Shown: positions 13,272 through 30,048, counted from the stretch's first letter. The stretch is DNA of 64,000 nt from Rutidosis leptorrhynchoides (GCF_046630445.1 NC_092337.1:368112001-368176000), one strand, 5' to 3'. Notes: generated by a model not told the origin, from the sequence alone. A program made the numbers and translations.

Positions 13272-13489
13272 TGATGTTATGCGAGGTGTATATAAAATAG
13301 CTTAAATTTTAGCAGGAAATACTATTAAATACGATACAATTTTACACAAGATATTTATTTATTTATAGAATGGATATACTTAAACCTTGCTACAACAATT
13401 ATAGGCAGTGTACCTAATCATACAATAGTGTAGTTTTTAGTAAGTCCGGTTCGTTCCACAGAGAAAATCTTTTAATCAAAGCTTAACGC
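13272..13489 (-). repeat. E3 3' LTR, distal piece (split by E2)
   Basis: Matches 40989-41210. Interrupted after AAAGCTTAACGC by E2, and continues at 26158 after the second AACGC. Confidence 0.92.
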
Positions 13490-15930
13490 TGTGATGACCC
13501 GGGAATTTTCGACCAAATTTAAACTTAAATCTTTATATGTTTCCGTCACGATAAGCAAAGTCTATAATGATGAGTCTCGAAAAGTTTGAAATTATATCCA
13601 TGTAATCAATTACCCTGCGACTATGCTCAACGATTCACGAACAATTAATTATAAATAGATATGTGTGTATATAGATATGAAATTTAACACAATTAATTGG
13701 TCATCTTTACTAATATTATTATTATTACTTTCATTAATATTATTTGAATAAGTATTTAATATTAAAAACAGTGTTATGTTATTATTATGTATAATACATA
13801 ATTATGAAATTTTGATACAACTGATTTGTTATAATATTAGTATTATTCTTAGTATTATTGCTATCATTATTCATATCATAATTAGTAGTAAAATTACAAA
13901 AATTAAGTTATTATTAAAGAATATTTATTATTATTATTACCTTTATCAATATTAGTATTATTAATATCATTATAGTTATTATTAGAAAATAACACAGTCT
14001 ATTAGTAATGTCATTAATAAAAATTAGTATTTCCATTATTATTAGTATCTTGACATAAATATAATTATTAATTATTAATTATTAATATTATTTAAAAATC
14101 ACATATATACGATTGATGAATGAATCAGTTGTGGGTTTCTATCGTTCTGTAGCTGATTTTAGGATTCTGTCTCTTAATTGATTCACAAATCGAATCATCA
14201 CTACTTTACAATCAATTAAAAACAAATTCTGTTATGAAGGTACTCTTGCTTTTATTTTATATTTTTTTTTATTTTCTTTTCCTATTCTTTGTTTTTGTCT
14301 GAGTATTAAGTAGACCCATCAAAGATTCTTGCTATAGGTCAAACTATCAGTCACACATTGATAACCAATTCGTCGACTTCCATCCTCAATAACAATTGCA
14401 AATATCCTAAACCAAACTACTATTTCTCTACTTTTCTTTTATATAATCAAGTTCATATATGTAGACATAAATATATACATACACTATATCATATAAGAGA
14501 GCACTTTTAACTTCTCTGCAACAATTGAATACACCAATTCTCTTCTACTTTCTTTTGCTAGTCGACACTCGTCATCACCTTTGGATATCAACTCTCTTCA
14601 ACACCACTGAGACCACCATAAACAACCATCGATCCTTTGCAACCATATTCATTTCTTACTCCAATACATGTACGAAATCCATCACCAAAAATCTAAGAGC
14701 CAACTCAAGGTACACCATTTATCATCACATTTCTGTTAGGAATATATCACCACTCACATGATTATTTCTTTTCTATTTTAAACGCAAGACCAAGGACCCA
14801 ATCACTACTATCGTCGAATAATATTACTTCCTATACGACTAATAATCCAAAACCCAAAAAAAAATCTCTTCTATCTGTTTTCTAATATTCATCAAAACCC
14901 CATCACTTGATCTTGCTCAAACCACCTTCACGCCACACCAAACGAGACACCTTTCACCACCTTTCACCAAATAACCAACCCACAAGACTCATGTATTATT
15001 CATATGCAGTTACAAACCCATCATTACTTACTGTTTCGTTAATCGATCAAACACCTTCACCTCTCTCAAACTTCATTATCCGACTATTATCATTAACGGA
15101 CCATCACCCTGGTTTCAACCATATTAGGAGAAAATATAGTAGATAAGGTTCAAGAAAATAGAGAATAGCAGGAACGTGTACTATTGTTTTGAGGTTAAAA
15201 TAGTTAGGATAAAGAGAGAAAAGAGTGGCCGACCAAGTTTCTCTTTATGGGACGTTTAATAAATTTTTTTCCTCACCGACACTCAATTGCACAATTCAAA
15301 CTATCAACTTGTATCAAGGACCCCATCGAACAATTTAATATTGCAATAGATCTATCGGGCTTTGTTAATTAAATTGCTTTCATTGGGTTTGGAATTTAGC
15401 TGTGAACATTCATATACTTTAGGCCGAAATTTCTTTTTGATTGGTAGACCGTAGGACTTAAAATTTAGAGAGGTCCCATATTAGTGCATGACAGAATAAC
15501 TACTCCACTTACATAAAAATAAAAGAAATCTGTCGGTTACTAGCTGGAAAGTTATATTTTTTCTCGGACCATATAGGAATACATTTTTGGGGCCACGCAT
15601 GTTGTTACAAGAAATGGGACGTGAATATGAAAATGTGTGGTGGACCCGAATGTTTTTTTTTTTTAATTCTCTATATGGGCCGTGAATGGTGAAGTGGGGT
15701 AGTGGTGTGATCATAACTATGGTTCAATAAAATAAAGATGTTGATGATGTTTTGAAGATGATAAAAAGATGATAAGATGATATTAAGATCATGATTTTAT
15801 GGTGGTAATTGGATTTATGTTCTAATCATGATGATGATATAAATTTATGTTAATGATGCTGTTAAGAAGAGGAAACAGAAAAAGTTGAAGTTAAATAGAT
15901 AAAGAATACAAGTTTAATCAAAAACTAATA

Positions 15931-16012
15931 GTCAGAGAGATGGTTTAAGGGTATGAGTAAGGAACGAGAGGTCAAGGGTTCGAGCTCTGTCTGAGGCATT
16001 TTTTTTTTTTTA
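15931..16012 (+). repeat. tRNA-like segment in E2 5' LTR
   Basis: A-box-like GATGGTTTAAGGG, B-box-like GGTTCGAGCTC (15977-15987) and a T-run. Homologous in position to the segments in the E1 LTRs and followed by the same kind of ATT microsatellite (16029-16133). The 3' LTR copy is at 24541-24620. Confidence 0.45.
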
Positions 16013-16028
16013 GGAAAGCTTTGAAGGT

Positions 16029-16041
16029 AGCATTTTTATTA

Positions 16042-16133
<92 letters not shown>
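16029..16133. repeat. (ATT)n microsatellite
   Basis: Long run of TTA/ATT units after the tRNA-like segment; the counterpart is 24640-24748. Confidence 0.95.
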
Positions 16134-16135
<2 letters not shown>

Positions 16136-17541
16136 CATTTCATTTCTATTAAAAGTATCATTTTAACTACAATTATCAAAGTTATCATATTTTTTATTAA
16201 AATTATAATTTTTACTAAAATTTAACATTATTAGTAAAGTTATTATCTTCAATGAAATTATCATTTTTAGAAATTAGCATTAAGATCATTATTATTATTA
16301 CTAATATTACTAACATTATTATTATCATTTTTATTAGTATTATTACAAATTGTTATATTTTGTTTGTTTATATAAAAATGCATTACAATTATATTAATAT
16401 TACATATTACTATATTATATCAATAACATATTATTAAATAAACTATATATATTTTTATTATAAAGAACTTAAAGTAAGTTCCTATTTTCATACATAAATT
16501 ATTAAACTACATTAATAAGAAATTATTTTATGAATTAATGAAGCATAAAACAATTATATCACTAATAATAATCCATATAAATTTGTTCAATTACAAATGT
16601 GTATGTTAATATACATATAAATGATATAGGTTCGTGAATCCGAGGCCAACCCTGCATTGTTCAGTCATTAAATGTCTTCATATGTATTTTTACTACAAAA
16701 TACATTAGGTGAGTTTCATTTGCCTTTTTACCCTTTATATTTTTGGGCTGAGAATACATGCGCTGCTTTTATAACTGTTTTACGAAATAGACACGAGTAA
16801 ATGAAACTACATTCTATGGTTGGATTATCTAATCGAATATGCCCCTTTTTATTTAGTCTGGTAATCTAAGAATTAGGGAACAGACACCCTAATTGACGCG
16901 AACTCTAAAGATAGATCTATCGGGCCCAACAAGCCCCATCCAAAGTACCGGATGCTTTAGTACTTCGAAATTTATATCATGTCCGAAGGAGGATCCCGAA
17001 AATGATGTGGATATTCTTATATGCATATTGTGAATGTCGGTTACCAGGTGTTCAATCCATATAAATGATATTTTTGTCTCTATGCATGGGACGTATGTTT
17101 ATGAGAAATGGAAAATTGAAATCTTGGGGTCTATTAAAATTATGAAATGATTATTTATGTTAAACTAATGAACTCACCAACCTTTTAGTTGACACTTGAA
17201 AGCATGTTTATTCTCAGGTACGAAAGAAATCTTCCGCTGTGCATTTGCTCATTTTAGGGATATCATTTGGAGTCATTCATGACATATTTCAAAAGACGTT
17301 GCATTCGAGTCGTTGAGTTCATCAAGATTAATATTAAGTCAATTATAGTTAGATATATTATGAAATGGTATGCATGCCGTCAACTTTTGATGTATTGAAA
17401 GATTGTCTTTTCAAAAACGAATGCAATGTTTGTAAAATGTATCATATAGAGGTCAAGTACCTCGCGATGTAAGCAACTGTTGTGAATCGTTTATAACCGA
17501 TATGGACTTCGTCCGGATGGATTAGGACGGGTCATCACAGT

Positions 17542-17553
17542 TGGTATCAGAGC
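17542..17553 (+). other. E2 primer-binding site (initiator Met-tRNA)
   Basis: TGGTATCAGAGC, a perfect match to the plant Met-tRNA-type primer site, begins two bases after the LTR end. The following words GGTCTTAGCGAACC and TGCATTAGTG.GTCT (twice) are also found in E1. Confidence 0.93.
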
Positions 17554-17948
17554 GGTGGTCTTAGCGAACCGGGTCTTGCATTAGTGTGTCTAACTGATAG
17601 TCGTTAGGATGCATTAGTGAGTCTGGACTTCGACCGTGTCTGCATGTCAATAGTTTTGCTTATCGTTTTTGTCGGAAATCATCTGCTTATCATCCTTAGG
17701 AAATTACCTGCTCATTATTTTTGGTCTAGACATATCTTACTGCAATGATTGCATGAATAATGTATAGACAAAAATTCATATCTTAGCGTATCTGATATTG
17801 TAAACTTTGCCTGACACTTTCCGTAGATTCCTCCGTAACTTATGGGATTTTAGTATTATATATGCATATGTAAACTATGTATTGCAAGGTATTAATCTAC
17901 ATCCTATAATCTATTTCTTATCGAAAATTCTTCATCTGATCATACGAG

Positions 17949-18488
17949 ATGAATCCTGCAACCAGTTCGAGTCCCTCAGCTTCCGATAGCTATTCCGATA
18001 ATTATTCCGACAGCTATTCCGATGTGAACGTTCACCTAAGCTCCGAAAGCAGCGTCACCAGAATGAATCAACCAACCAACCATCCTCAATTCATATGATG
18101 AGTTCGTAGTTTACTTAATTAATGGAGACGAGAAGAAGGCAATCCCTTCCACCAACCGAATTCACCTCTTGACAATGAACTTGAAGCGTTTACTGGCGAA
18201 CCTGTTCGAGACACCATTTTCAGTCTCATTTCCAGGGTAACTCAACAAGATTATATTCTATCTACAATTCTGAACCTTATTCATCCGCTCGTTCCGACCG
18301 ACAATCATCCTGGAGTAATAAGTCAATGAACTTCGAGATAAAAAAAAATCAATTTGGAGAATATGGTGCAAAATGTACCAGCTTCAGCAACATCACCGGC
18401 ACCAACAGTACCATCAGTAACATCACCAGTACCATCAACAATCCATGCTTCAATATCACTATCTGTACTTCGAGTATGATCTTCGTTC
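17949..18488 (+). pseudogene. LARD gag-like protein remnant (E2)
   Basis: ATG at 17949 starts a Ser-rich head with repeated SYSD units, then a segment homologous to the E1 remnant (PFHQPNSPL, then TIFSLISR and the Ile/Leu-rich stretch). A Pro/Ser/Thr tail ends near 18486. The frame is broken by TGA-TGA and TAA around 18095-18122, a stop near 18326 and a shift. It is about 400 bases downstream of the primer site, closer than in E1. Conservation across two copies with different lesions says the ancestor made this protein. No pol domains follow. Confidence 0.5.
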
Positions 18489-18708
18489 TACGTATCGTTC
18501 TACCTCATTTATCTTCGTTTGACATGGCGAATATGTAATCTCTAAAGTTTTAGAGATTTTTTATTCTAGTTCCAACTGAAAACTGAATGAGTTTAATATC
18601 ATATTAACTCAATGAATCCATGATTACATCTGAAGAAAATGTATATGTATATATGTTTTTCATAAAGATTGTAATTAAAAATTCTTTCGTACAAAGTGTT
18701 AATTGTGA

Positions 18709-18746
18709 AAATATTTTAACGGGTAGGTAATACCCGAGGAATATTT
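18709..18746 (+). other. Internal polypurine-like block in an inverted repeat (E2)
   Basis: AAATATTT, AACGGGTAGGTAA, ACCCGAG and ATATTT in the same arrangement as E1 4325-4362. The word AACGGGTAGGTA is identical to that next to the 3' LTR at 22089-22100. Confidence 0.5.
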
Positions 18747-20800
18747 AGATTTCGCATTAATAAGTTACACTGTACATTCTTCGAATCTGATTCAACAGTC
18801 ATTCACTATCCTACTTACATCCACCGGTATCCGTATCCGTCACCGCAGAATAACCATTTTCATTCAATTTTAAATTTGGATTTTGACCTATCAGAATCCA
18901 ACAAGTGGCATAGTGAAGAAATAATGGACACAATAAAAATTGATTAGAAACAGACTAATTAACAATATGAAATTTTGTTAAGAGACCACGCTAACAAGAT
19001 CCTAGATAACTGTTCCTAGCTAACTGGTTATATTTTATTTATCACAATTTAATTATCGCAAATTTCATTCTCGCAATTTTATTTATCGTCATTTAATTTC
19101 TGTTATTTATTTTACGCACTTTATTTATCGTCATTATGTTATTTACGCATTTTAAATATCGGCACACGTATACAATGTTTTGACATATCATATCGACCCA
19201 TCTATATATATATAGTTTGAGTTGTGATCGAGTCTGAGACGTATACGGGTCACGATACTTATTAATTAATTAGAATATTATATATTAATCTATATATGAA
19301 TTATCGGACTGTTAATTATGGACTATCGATTGTGGACTAATAAAATTGGACAATCAAAATGAATTAAAATATTGATTAAGACATATGAAACTAAACATTT
19401 CTTCAAGTTTGCCACTTGATTTCATTTTAAACCACATTCGTATCATCACAACTACAATCTGCCTTCAAACCTTTCATGATTCTTGAAAACACATCAATCG
19501 ATAGGATGAATCAACCGCACTTCATCTACGGGAGAAAAGATCGATGCATTTAGTTATGCATCTGAAAAACTCTCGGAAACTGAGTAAACGTTTAACACAT
19601 AGTAGTGCTAATTCCTTTAGTGTTATTATTACCCAAAATAACTTGGTAATTCCTTTCAAAGTAGCAAATTTTGTCACGGTTCCAGCAAATCAACTTCAAC
19701 TTTTCGTTCGAAACAACCATATTATCACCTTGATTTATATGTATGCTCTTTTATTGTTACCGGGGAACCTTTTATATTCCACCATATTACCATCAGCGTT
19801 TAATCATCTAAAAACACAATTCTCTTGAAATCACCTCAGATCAATAACCAATGATTCAGATATGGTAGCAGTAAATGTAGAAGAATCGGCAAGCAGTACT
19901 TTGAAAACTCACAGCATATCTACATCAACAGTTATATGTATAACATTTATCTCTTAGAATAATGATCTTCCATTCCGAAATTCTGAAAAAGCACCCAGTC
20001 TGTGAACCAATACTCTGAATTTTGAAAAGTTGAATGAAGCAACAAAAACTGTAAACGACCCTAATCATCAGAAGTTTAATGATAAAGAATAGAATGTTGG
20101 AAAAGCTCAGAAAAGTTGGAACTGGAAAACGGATTGAGCTAACCACGAAGGAGACCAAGGACAAATACAAGGACCATACCCTATATTCAAAGAATCCAGA
20201 TAATTCTGGATCTGTTGAAATCTTTAGAGAATATCTTACTCCGAGGTCATGTTAAAATCTTGCGGAAAATCTTTCTCCATCAACCATCGAACTTAGAAAT
20301 TTCAAAATATCATCATTAATATCTTCGATATTTCTGAGGATATTTTTATAAATATTCTCGTCCGAAATTATATACCTCTTCGTGCTTCCTATGTATCATT
20401 ATATTGGAAACATTCAATGGAAGATTGAGTACCAAAAAGCAGATTATGCGAAACTATGAAGAAAGCCGTGGACAAATCACAAAGAATAAGTTTGACTTCA
20501 AAGAATCCAAATGATTCAATGTCTGCTGAAGTCTTTAGCGAATATTTTGCTCATTACTCTAAACTCTTATGGACAATAGTTTCTATCATCCTTTGATCTT
20601 AGATATTCCGAGATATTATCGTATCTTTCATTATAAATATCCTCAATATTTCTGAATATATTTTCATAACTAATCTCATCTAAAATCATTAATCTCTTCG
20701 TGCTATCAGTATTACATCATATAGAAACTGTTAGTTTCTATATTCTGTAAACTTTCGAGCTTAAAATATGAATGTTATTGAAGTAATGTTGGGAACTGAT
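18747..20800 (+). other. E2 internal region, non-coding
   Basis: AT-rich, no gene seen. It contains partial duplications of its own sequence: the phrases CTGAGAAAATATC/TCTTCGTGCT and AAAGAATCCA.ATGATTC occur at about 20190-20420 and again at 20500-20760. The region is therefore partly an internal tandem duplication. Part of it aligns with E1 4700-5225. Confidence 0.45.
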
Positions 20801-20915
20801 GCATGAGTTAGTATAATATAATGACACTTGATCAACGTGATTATATTACAGTAAGTCATGCTGAGTTCTAATGGGACATGATGGTTCACAGTAGACCATA
20901 CCACCATCATGTGTC
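20801..20915 (+). other. Pair of conserved hairpins (E2)
   Basis: Hairpin 1 (20801-20861): GCATGAGTTAGTATAATATAAT against ATTATATTACAGTAAGTCATGC. Hairpin 2: GACATGATGGT (20875-20885) against ACCATCATGT (20903-20912). Relative to E1, stem 2 shows A-T to G-C and G-T to C-G paired changes. Confidence 0.62.
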
Positions 20916-21254
20916 ATGTTACGTAACTCTTTCATTCTAAATAACTTCTGAATATATCAAGAAAGTATATTCTTGATAGCTCTATTCTCAATGATTCTAG
21001 TAATTTGACGAATCAAATCGTGCTATTACATTCTTTCTTGATTATGACATTAAATTCATTCGAAACTCCATACTTACAAATTCTAGACCATTACTCGTTT
21101 TACTAGAGATCGAGAGGAGATTAAAAAGACGAAGAGCTCCGAAACATAAAGGAAGATATAAAACTCGACAACAACACTGAAATTACAATAAATAAAAATT
21201 AATACATCACGACAATTAAAAATTAAAAGATTACAATCAAACTACTCGTCGTCA

Positions 21255-21710
21255 TCAATTGTCATCTGCAAAGTAGCGTTCACCAGTCATTCCACCATCC
21301 GGGAGGTACTCTGGAGACATCAGTATTTCTCTTGATGCCTCAACTGCTGCTTCAGCTGATTCATCGACGTAACGATAACCCAACGTCTCTTCATCTTCAA
21401 GAACCACATACAAAGAAATGCGTTTACCGTGATCTTCAATGGTATCTTTTATAAAGTACCATTGATCATCGGTACACAGAAAACTTGCCCTACAATCCGG
21501 ATCATAATCTTCTTTATAAAAGAACACAGACGTGAATTCACACGGAACTTTTTCCTTCAGAAAGGATAGCAAGTCTTGTAAACCAACATCACGAATGTCG
21601 ATATCTTCAAACGAAATACTGTCGCCCCACTTATATTCCTTCATTTGATTACGGAAATCACCTCCGTAATGAACATCGAATGAAACAATCATAGGGGGAA
21701 GTGTTAACAT
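21255..21710 (-). CDS. Antisense ORF in E2: PB1-like domain protein, probable captured gene piece
   Basis: Intact 151-codon ORF on the strand opposite to E2, between the hairpins and the 3' terminal signal. Its start reads MLTLPPMIVSFDVHYGGDFR. The HYGG.F start, the Asp/Glu-rich middle (SFEDIDIRDVG), the DLLSFLKEKV helix, an aromatic strand (FFYKEDYDPD), CTDDQWYFI, and the closing strand ISLYVVLEDE resemble the PB1-like N-terminal domain of plant MuDR/MULE-type proteins. The tail is acidic. No transposase core or zinc finger follows. E1 lacks this ORF at the matching place, so it was probably gained by E2 or its lineage. It has its own TATA-like box 97 bases upstream. Product activity is unknown; the domain call is by eye. 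The alternative is a chance antisense frame, but length and composition argue against that. Confidence 0.6.
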   Translation of the reverse strand: MLTLPPMIVSFDVHYGGDFRNQMKEYKWGDSISFEDIDIRDVGLQDLLSFLKEKVPCEFTSVFFYKEDYDPDCRASFLCTDDQWYFIKDTIEDHGKRISLYVVLEDEETLGYRYVDESAEAAVEASREILMSPEYLPDGGMTGERYFADDN

Positions 21711-21806
21711 TTTGCAGTTTGGGAGTGTTTGATTTTAATTTTGAGAAATGTGGAAATATAAAAGAAATATATGTTTGAGTGTATAAAATGAAGTATCTGG
21801 TTGGTG

Positions 21807-21814
21807 TTTTTATA
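21807..21814 (-). promoter_or_regulatory. TATA-like box for the antisense ORF
   Basis: On the minus strand CTATAAAAACACC lies about 97 bases before the ATG at 21710. The stretch between (CACTCAAACATATAT, CAAACACTCCCAAACTGC) is C/A-rich like a plant 5' UTR. This suggests the ORF was captured with its own promoter. Confidence 0.45.
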
Positions 21815-22062
21815 GTGTAAAAGTGACCGTTGGGATAGCCGTTGAAATTTTTTTTATTATTATTTTACTAACGGCTAAAAATTTGGGCAAGTTTTTGGGC
21901 GAAGGTGGACGATGCCGTTGGGACCTCTTTCATGATAGTTTCATTCGTGCTCTTCGAATAATCAAATTATTTTATCTGTATTATCCTGTAATGATGAAAA
22001 CTCTATTTATCAACTTATATTCGTCATGAAAACATTTTTATTGTTAGCCATGACCACCTCAC

Positions 22063-22100
22063 TCAAATTTCGGGACGAAATTTCTTTAACGGGTAGGTAC
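22063..22100 (+). other. E2 3' terminal hairpin and polypurine tract
   Basis: AAATTTCGGGACGAAATTT (8-bp arms, GGA loop), then CTTTAACGGGTAGGTAC directly before the LTR start at 22101. Confidence 0.8.
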
Positions 22101-26152
<4,052 letters not shown>

Positions 26153-27942
26153 AACGCTATATTAGTTTAATTTATAAAAATACGAATATATATATATAAG
26201 TAATATTATTATTTTAAAGGGGGATTTTTACCGTTTAATGACCGGTTTGTCGATTTTAAAACTTTAGTCGCAGTTAAAACAAAATGTAAAATATTAAATA
26301 AATAAAAGACTTAATTTAAAGCGTAAAGTAAATAACGATAATGAAATTTCGATAAATAAAAGTGAGATAAAATAAACTTGCGATAATTAAAAAGTACGAT
26401 AATTAAAATTGCAATTAAATATAATAACAATAAATAAAAGTGCGATAATTAGAAGTGCAATTAAATATAAAATAAAGGAAATTAAATATGAAATAAAAGA
26501 ATTATGCTTATTTAAACTTTCCGTAATCATGATGTTTGACGTGTTGATTTTAGTTTTATGCCCATGGGTTAATTGTCCTTTGTCCTGGATTATTTAATAT
26601 GTCCGTCTGGTTTTTTGTCCATAACAGTCCATCAGTCATAAATATAAAGTGCGAGTGTCCTCGTCAAATTATCCTTATACCCGAAGTTTAAATATTCTAA
26701 CTAATTGGGGACTTAAACTGTAACAAGATTTTAATACTTTGTTTAATAATTACACCAGGATGTCGACTGAGTGTAACCCAAGGTTTTAATACTTTGTTAT
26801 CAATTATGCCAAGTGTCCTTGTACATAATTTCACCCATGTTTTAATAATTCTAGTGGCTATTAATCTATTCCCGTGTCCGGTTAAATGAACGATTATTCG
26901 TACATATAAATACCCCGCCCATCGTGTCCGATCGAGTGTATATGGTTATTTATAGGGATGTCCAATTGTAAATCTTTATATTAACATTAACAAACTATCA
27001 TTTAGTTAAACAAATATAAAGCCCATTAATAGCCCATAGTCTAATTTCCACAAGTGTCGTTCTTTTGTCCAAACCCCAATTATGGTACAAAGTCCAATTA
27101 CCCAATTTTAATATTTTTAGCCCAACATCATGATTACTTCGGATTAAATAAGCATAATAATAACTTAGCTACGAGACATTAAATTAAAAAGGTTGAACAT
27201 AGCTTACAATGATTAAAAATAGCGTAGCGTTACACGGACAGAATTTCGACTTACACCCTTACAACATTCGCTAACATACCCTTATTATTAGAATTAAAAT
27301 TAAAATTAAAATTAAAATATAAATATAAATATATACTACGTATATAGATAGAGAGATTGATATTATGGATGGAAAAATGGTGCACCAAAGCTAGATTTTT
27401 ATAGGCCTGTGATCTGGAAAAGGGGCTCATGCGATCGCATGGATTTATGCCTTCCAGGCCATGCGATCGCATGGCCAGCTGGGGAGAGCCACTTTTGGTT
27501 GTTTTCTTCTGCCGACATTTATTTAAATATAATATAATATATATATTAATTTTAAGAATTAATTATATATTATATTATATTCACATGCATAGTTGACTTG
27601 TAATTTTTAGTCCGTTGCGTCGAGCGTTGAGAGTTGACTCTGGTCCCGGTTCCGGATTTTCGAACGTCCTTGCGTACAATTTAATATCTTGTACTTTTCG
27701 TTTTGAATCTTGTACTCTTGTAATTTTGAGACGTTTCTTATCAATAATTGGAACCTCATTGATTGTATTTTGTACTTTTGAGCTTTTTGGTTGTTTGCGT
27801 CTTCAATTCGTCGAATCTGTCGTTTGTCTTCACCTTTTATTATTTAAACGAATATCACTTGTAAATAGGACAATTGCAACTAAAAGCTTGTCTTTCTTGA
27901 GGAATAATGCTATGAAATATATGTTCGTTTTTAGCATTATCA
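26153..27942 (-). repeat. E3 3' LTR, main piece
   Basis: Continues the E3 LTR after the E2 insertion (the first five bases are the second AACGC). Near-identical to 41205-42987. Contains the LTR promoter: two CATGCGATCGCATG palindromes (27428-27441, 27457-27476) and, downstream on the minus strand, CCTATAAAAATC (TATA at 27398-27404). Ends at GCATTATCA, 27942. Confidence 0.92.
27398..27476 (-). promoter_or_regulatory. E3 LTR promoter: paired palindromes and TATA box
   Basis: Minus-strand order: GGCCATGCGATCGCATGGCC (27476-27457, perfect), then CATGCGATCGCATG (27441-27428), then TATAAAA (27404-27398). The palindromes lie 24 and 53 bases upstream of TATA, where activator sites would be expected. 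The other LTR has the same set at 42444-42521, with one base changed in one palindrome. Confidence 0.6.
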
Positions 27943-27962
27943 AATATTCCCACACTTGAGCG
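27943..27962 (-). other. E3 polypurine tract
   Basis: On the minus strand CTCAAGTGTGGGAATATT abuts the 3' LTR, the typical Athila-type tract. Similar GTGTGGGAA words occur at about 29221-29229 and 29574-29582. Confidence 0.75.
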
Positions 27963-30048
27963 TTGCTTGTCCTCAAGCAATATAGTCTTGAAATACTAGA
28001 ATCACTTCTTTATTCTTCACACTTTGTACATCAGTAATTTCTTTACGGCGGTATAAGCAATGGTAGTAACGATGTGGTTTACAGTCCCACATGACTATAA
28101 AATTTAGATCCATTAAGGAAATTGAATCTTTATGAAAACATTTAATCTTTTGAAAATTAAATCTAGTTTTTACCCTAGATAAGTTTTCCGGAATAACCCT
28201 TCACCGGTGTTTGCAAAATATTTTTGTGGGCTTGGTGGGTTTCAGATTTGAAAATTTTAGCTCAAAACTTGTGGTTTTGTGTCACCCACTTGCTAACCTT
28301 GTATTAGGAAAGCAACACATCCAGTATACTTGCTCCGTATATTACCTTTCGGTAAACTACCGTCCGGTTATAAAGGAAAGCGTTGAACAAGCAACTGTTA
28401 AGGCAATGTCCCCTGACATGCTTTTAATTATGGTCTATAACGTATCGGGCGCAATTACTATCCTTTGTAGGAGCAATAGTAAAGCTCACCCTTATGATTT
28501 TTCGGTCTGGCACAAGGTCCTGTCTTCGACCATGCTATGCAACCACCGTTCTTACGGTTGACACCCGATTTGGTTCAGATGACCTAATGAATTCCAGGTG
28601 AATTCCTAGGATTTTACGTTCAATGGTAATGAACGCATTGAAAATGGGTTTTCAGAAAACAAATCGGTTTATAATTTGATCAAAATATTTTCTCGTTCAA
28701 GCTCGAGTTTAGATATCATTGAATTCCATGAGTTTGAATTCTCAATCTTTAAGGTCAATCTCTAGGATTAAGTAATACCAGGCTTAAAAGCTGATTTTTG
28801 ATCTTTTAAGGAGATTATCCTTTCTGGGGATCTGATTTATTAGTCTTATCAAGCTAATTTGCACGGTGCCCCCCATTGTACGAGATAAATCCTTCTCATG
28901 GTTAGGATAAATCTGACCACTTGGCGACCCTGTTTTATGCCGAGGTCCGTGAATTTCCTACTGATTTTAGAGATGACTTTTCTAGATTTTTCATCAACCT
29001 ACAGCTGGTCTGGACGACAACTTCATGACCTAAATCAAGAAGCGCGTGTCTTTTTCGAAAGACTTTACTTCCTTTTAACGATGGAATTGATTCATCGTGT
29101 AGATCCATCTCTTCTTTTCTTTCATCAGGTAAAACAGTTAATTATCGTCCAAAACAAAAGTATTTTCAATTATTTGTACAAAAATATGTGATATGTATTT
29201 TGAATAACTCGGTGAAAATTTCCCACACTTGCCTTTTATTTTCCTTTTTATTGTCCTCTATTCCATTTTAAATGAATTTTAACATTTTGGTTTGTTTCTC
29301 AATTTATGTCCTTTCCGAGGTAACAATAATTTCGGTGTTAACACCTAGTTTTATCGTTCATAAATATGTATAAACATGATTTTGAGTTCATTTAATTGAA
29401 AATTTTGAAAAATTTTACTAGAATTGGGTAGTCAGTATATAAGACTAGGGCTGTTCTTTATTATCAGAGAGCACTAGATTCTAATACAACTACTACTTTA
29501 CTAGTATTTCTAATGGTAACCAAGTGTTTAAAGTAAAAAAATTTAAAAAATCCGAAAGAATTTAACCTCTTCCCACACTTAAGATCTTGCAATGCCCTCA
29601 TTTGCAAGAAATCAGTAACAATTTAAATTATTGAGGGTGATTAGCGTAGAAATGATTAAATTTTACCAAAGTTTCCAAACATATTGGCGTTTGTTTGCTG
29701 AATGATAAATGGTACATATCATTTGTCCATTCCGTCTGTTGTTACATCACATTTATCTTGTCGTCAAAATTAGTAGCTTTTGCTTAACTTAATGCCAGTC
29801 TTTGAAAATGCGCTGTTTTACCCTGTTTTGTACAATTTACCATATACATACATACAAATATAAACATGCATGGCAATTTGAAATGGGACTTAATATCCCA
29901 CTTTCAAATCCTAAATGTGAAATATTAGTACACAATAATAATAAAAATGATAAAGATTACATAAGTATATTCAATAACATAAGTTTAAACATGAATAAGT
30001 AAAAAGATAAAAACATATAAATCATATAAATAACCAAATGGAACTAAA
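27963..30048 (-). other. E3 3' untranslated region
   Basis: About 2 kb between the third gene and the 3' LTR. No gene is supported; the longer ORFs on the plus strand have no family features. It carries two extra copies of the polypurine-like TCCCACACTT word (plus-strand spelling). Confidence 0.6.

Larger units (their letters stand above)
13490..17539 (+). repeat. E2 5' LTR
   Basis: Starts TGTGATGACCC and ends GGGTCATCACA. Internal landmarks are AT-rich 13680-14100, a TATA-like CACTATATCATATAAGAGAGC at about 14481-14501, C-rich 14520-15130, the tRNA-like segment 15931-16000, the ATT microsatellite 16029-16133, the dyad 16910-16921 and the U5 block 17201-17221. The small ORFs of 60-80 codons in it recur in the 3' LTR, have no recognisable domains and are not called genes. 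Confidence 0.95.

Noticed and set aside
14525..15146. Repeated ORFs of 78-79 codons in the E2 LTRs (also 23135-23755)
   Set aside because: Identical in both LTRs because LTRs are copies; no domain, no start context, interrupted neighbourhood. Treated as LTR sequence.
27615..27959. ORF of 114 codons (and 119 codons at 42660)
   Set aside because: Lies in both E3 LTRs, no domain, wrong strand for the element.
28211..29191. Plus-strand ORFs of 116 and 97 codons in the E3 3' region
   Set aside because: No recognisable domains and antisense to the element; treated as untranslated region.
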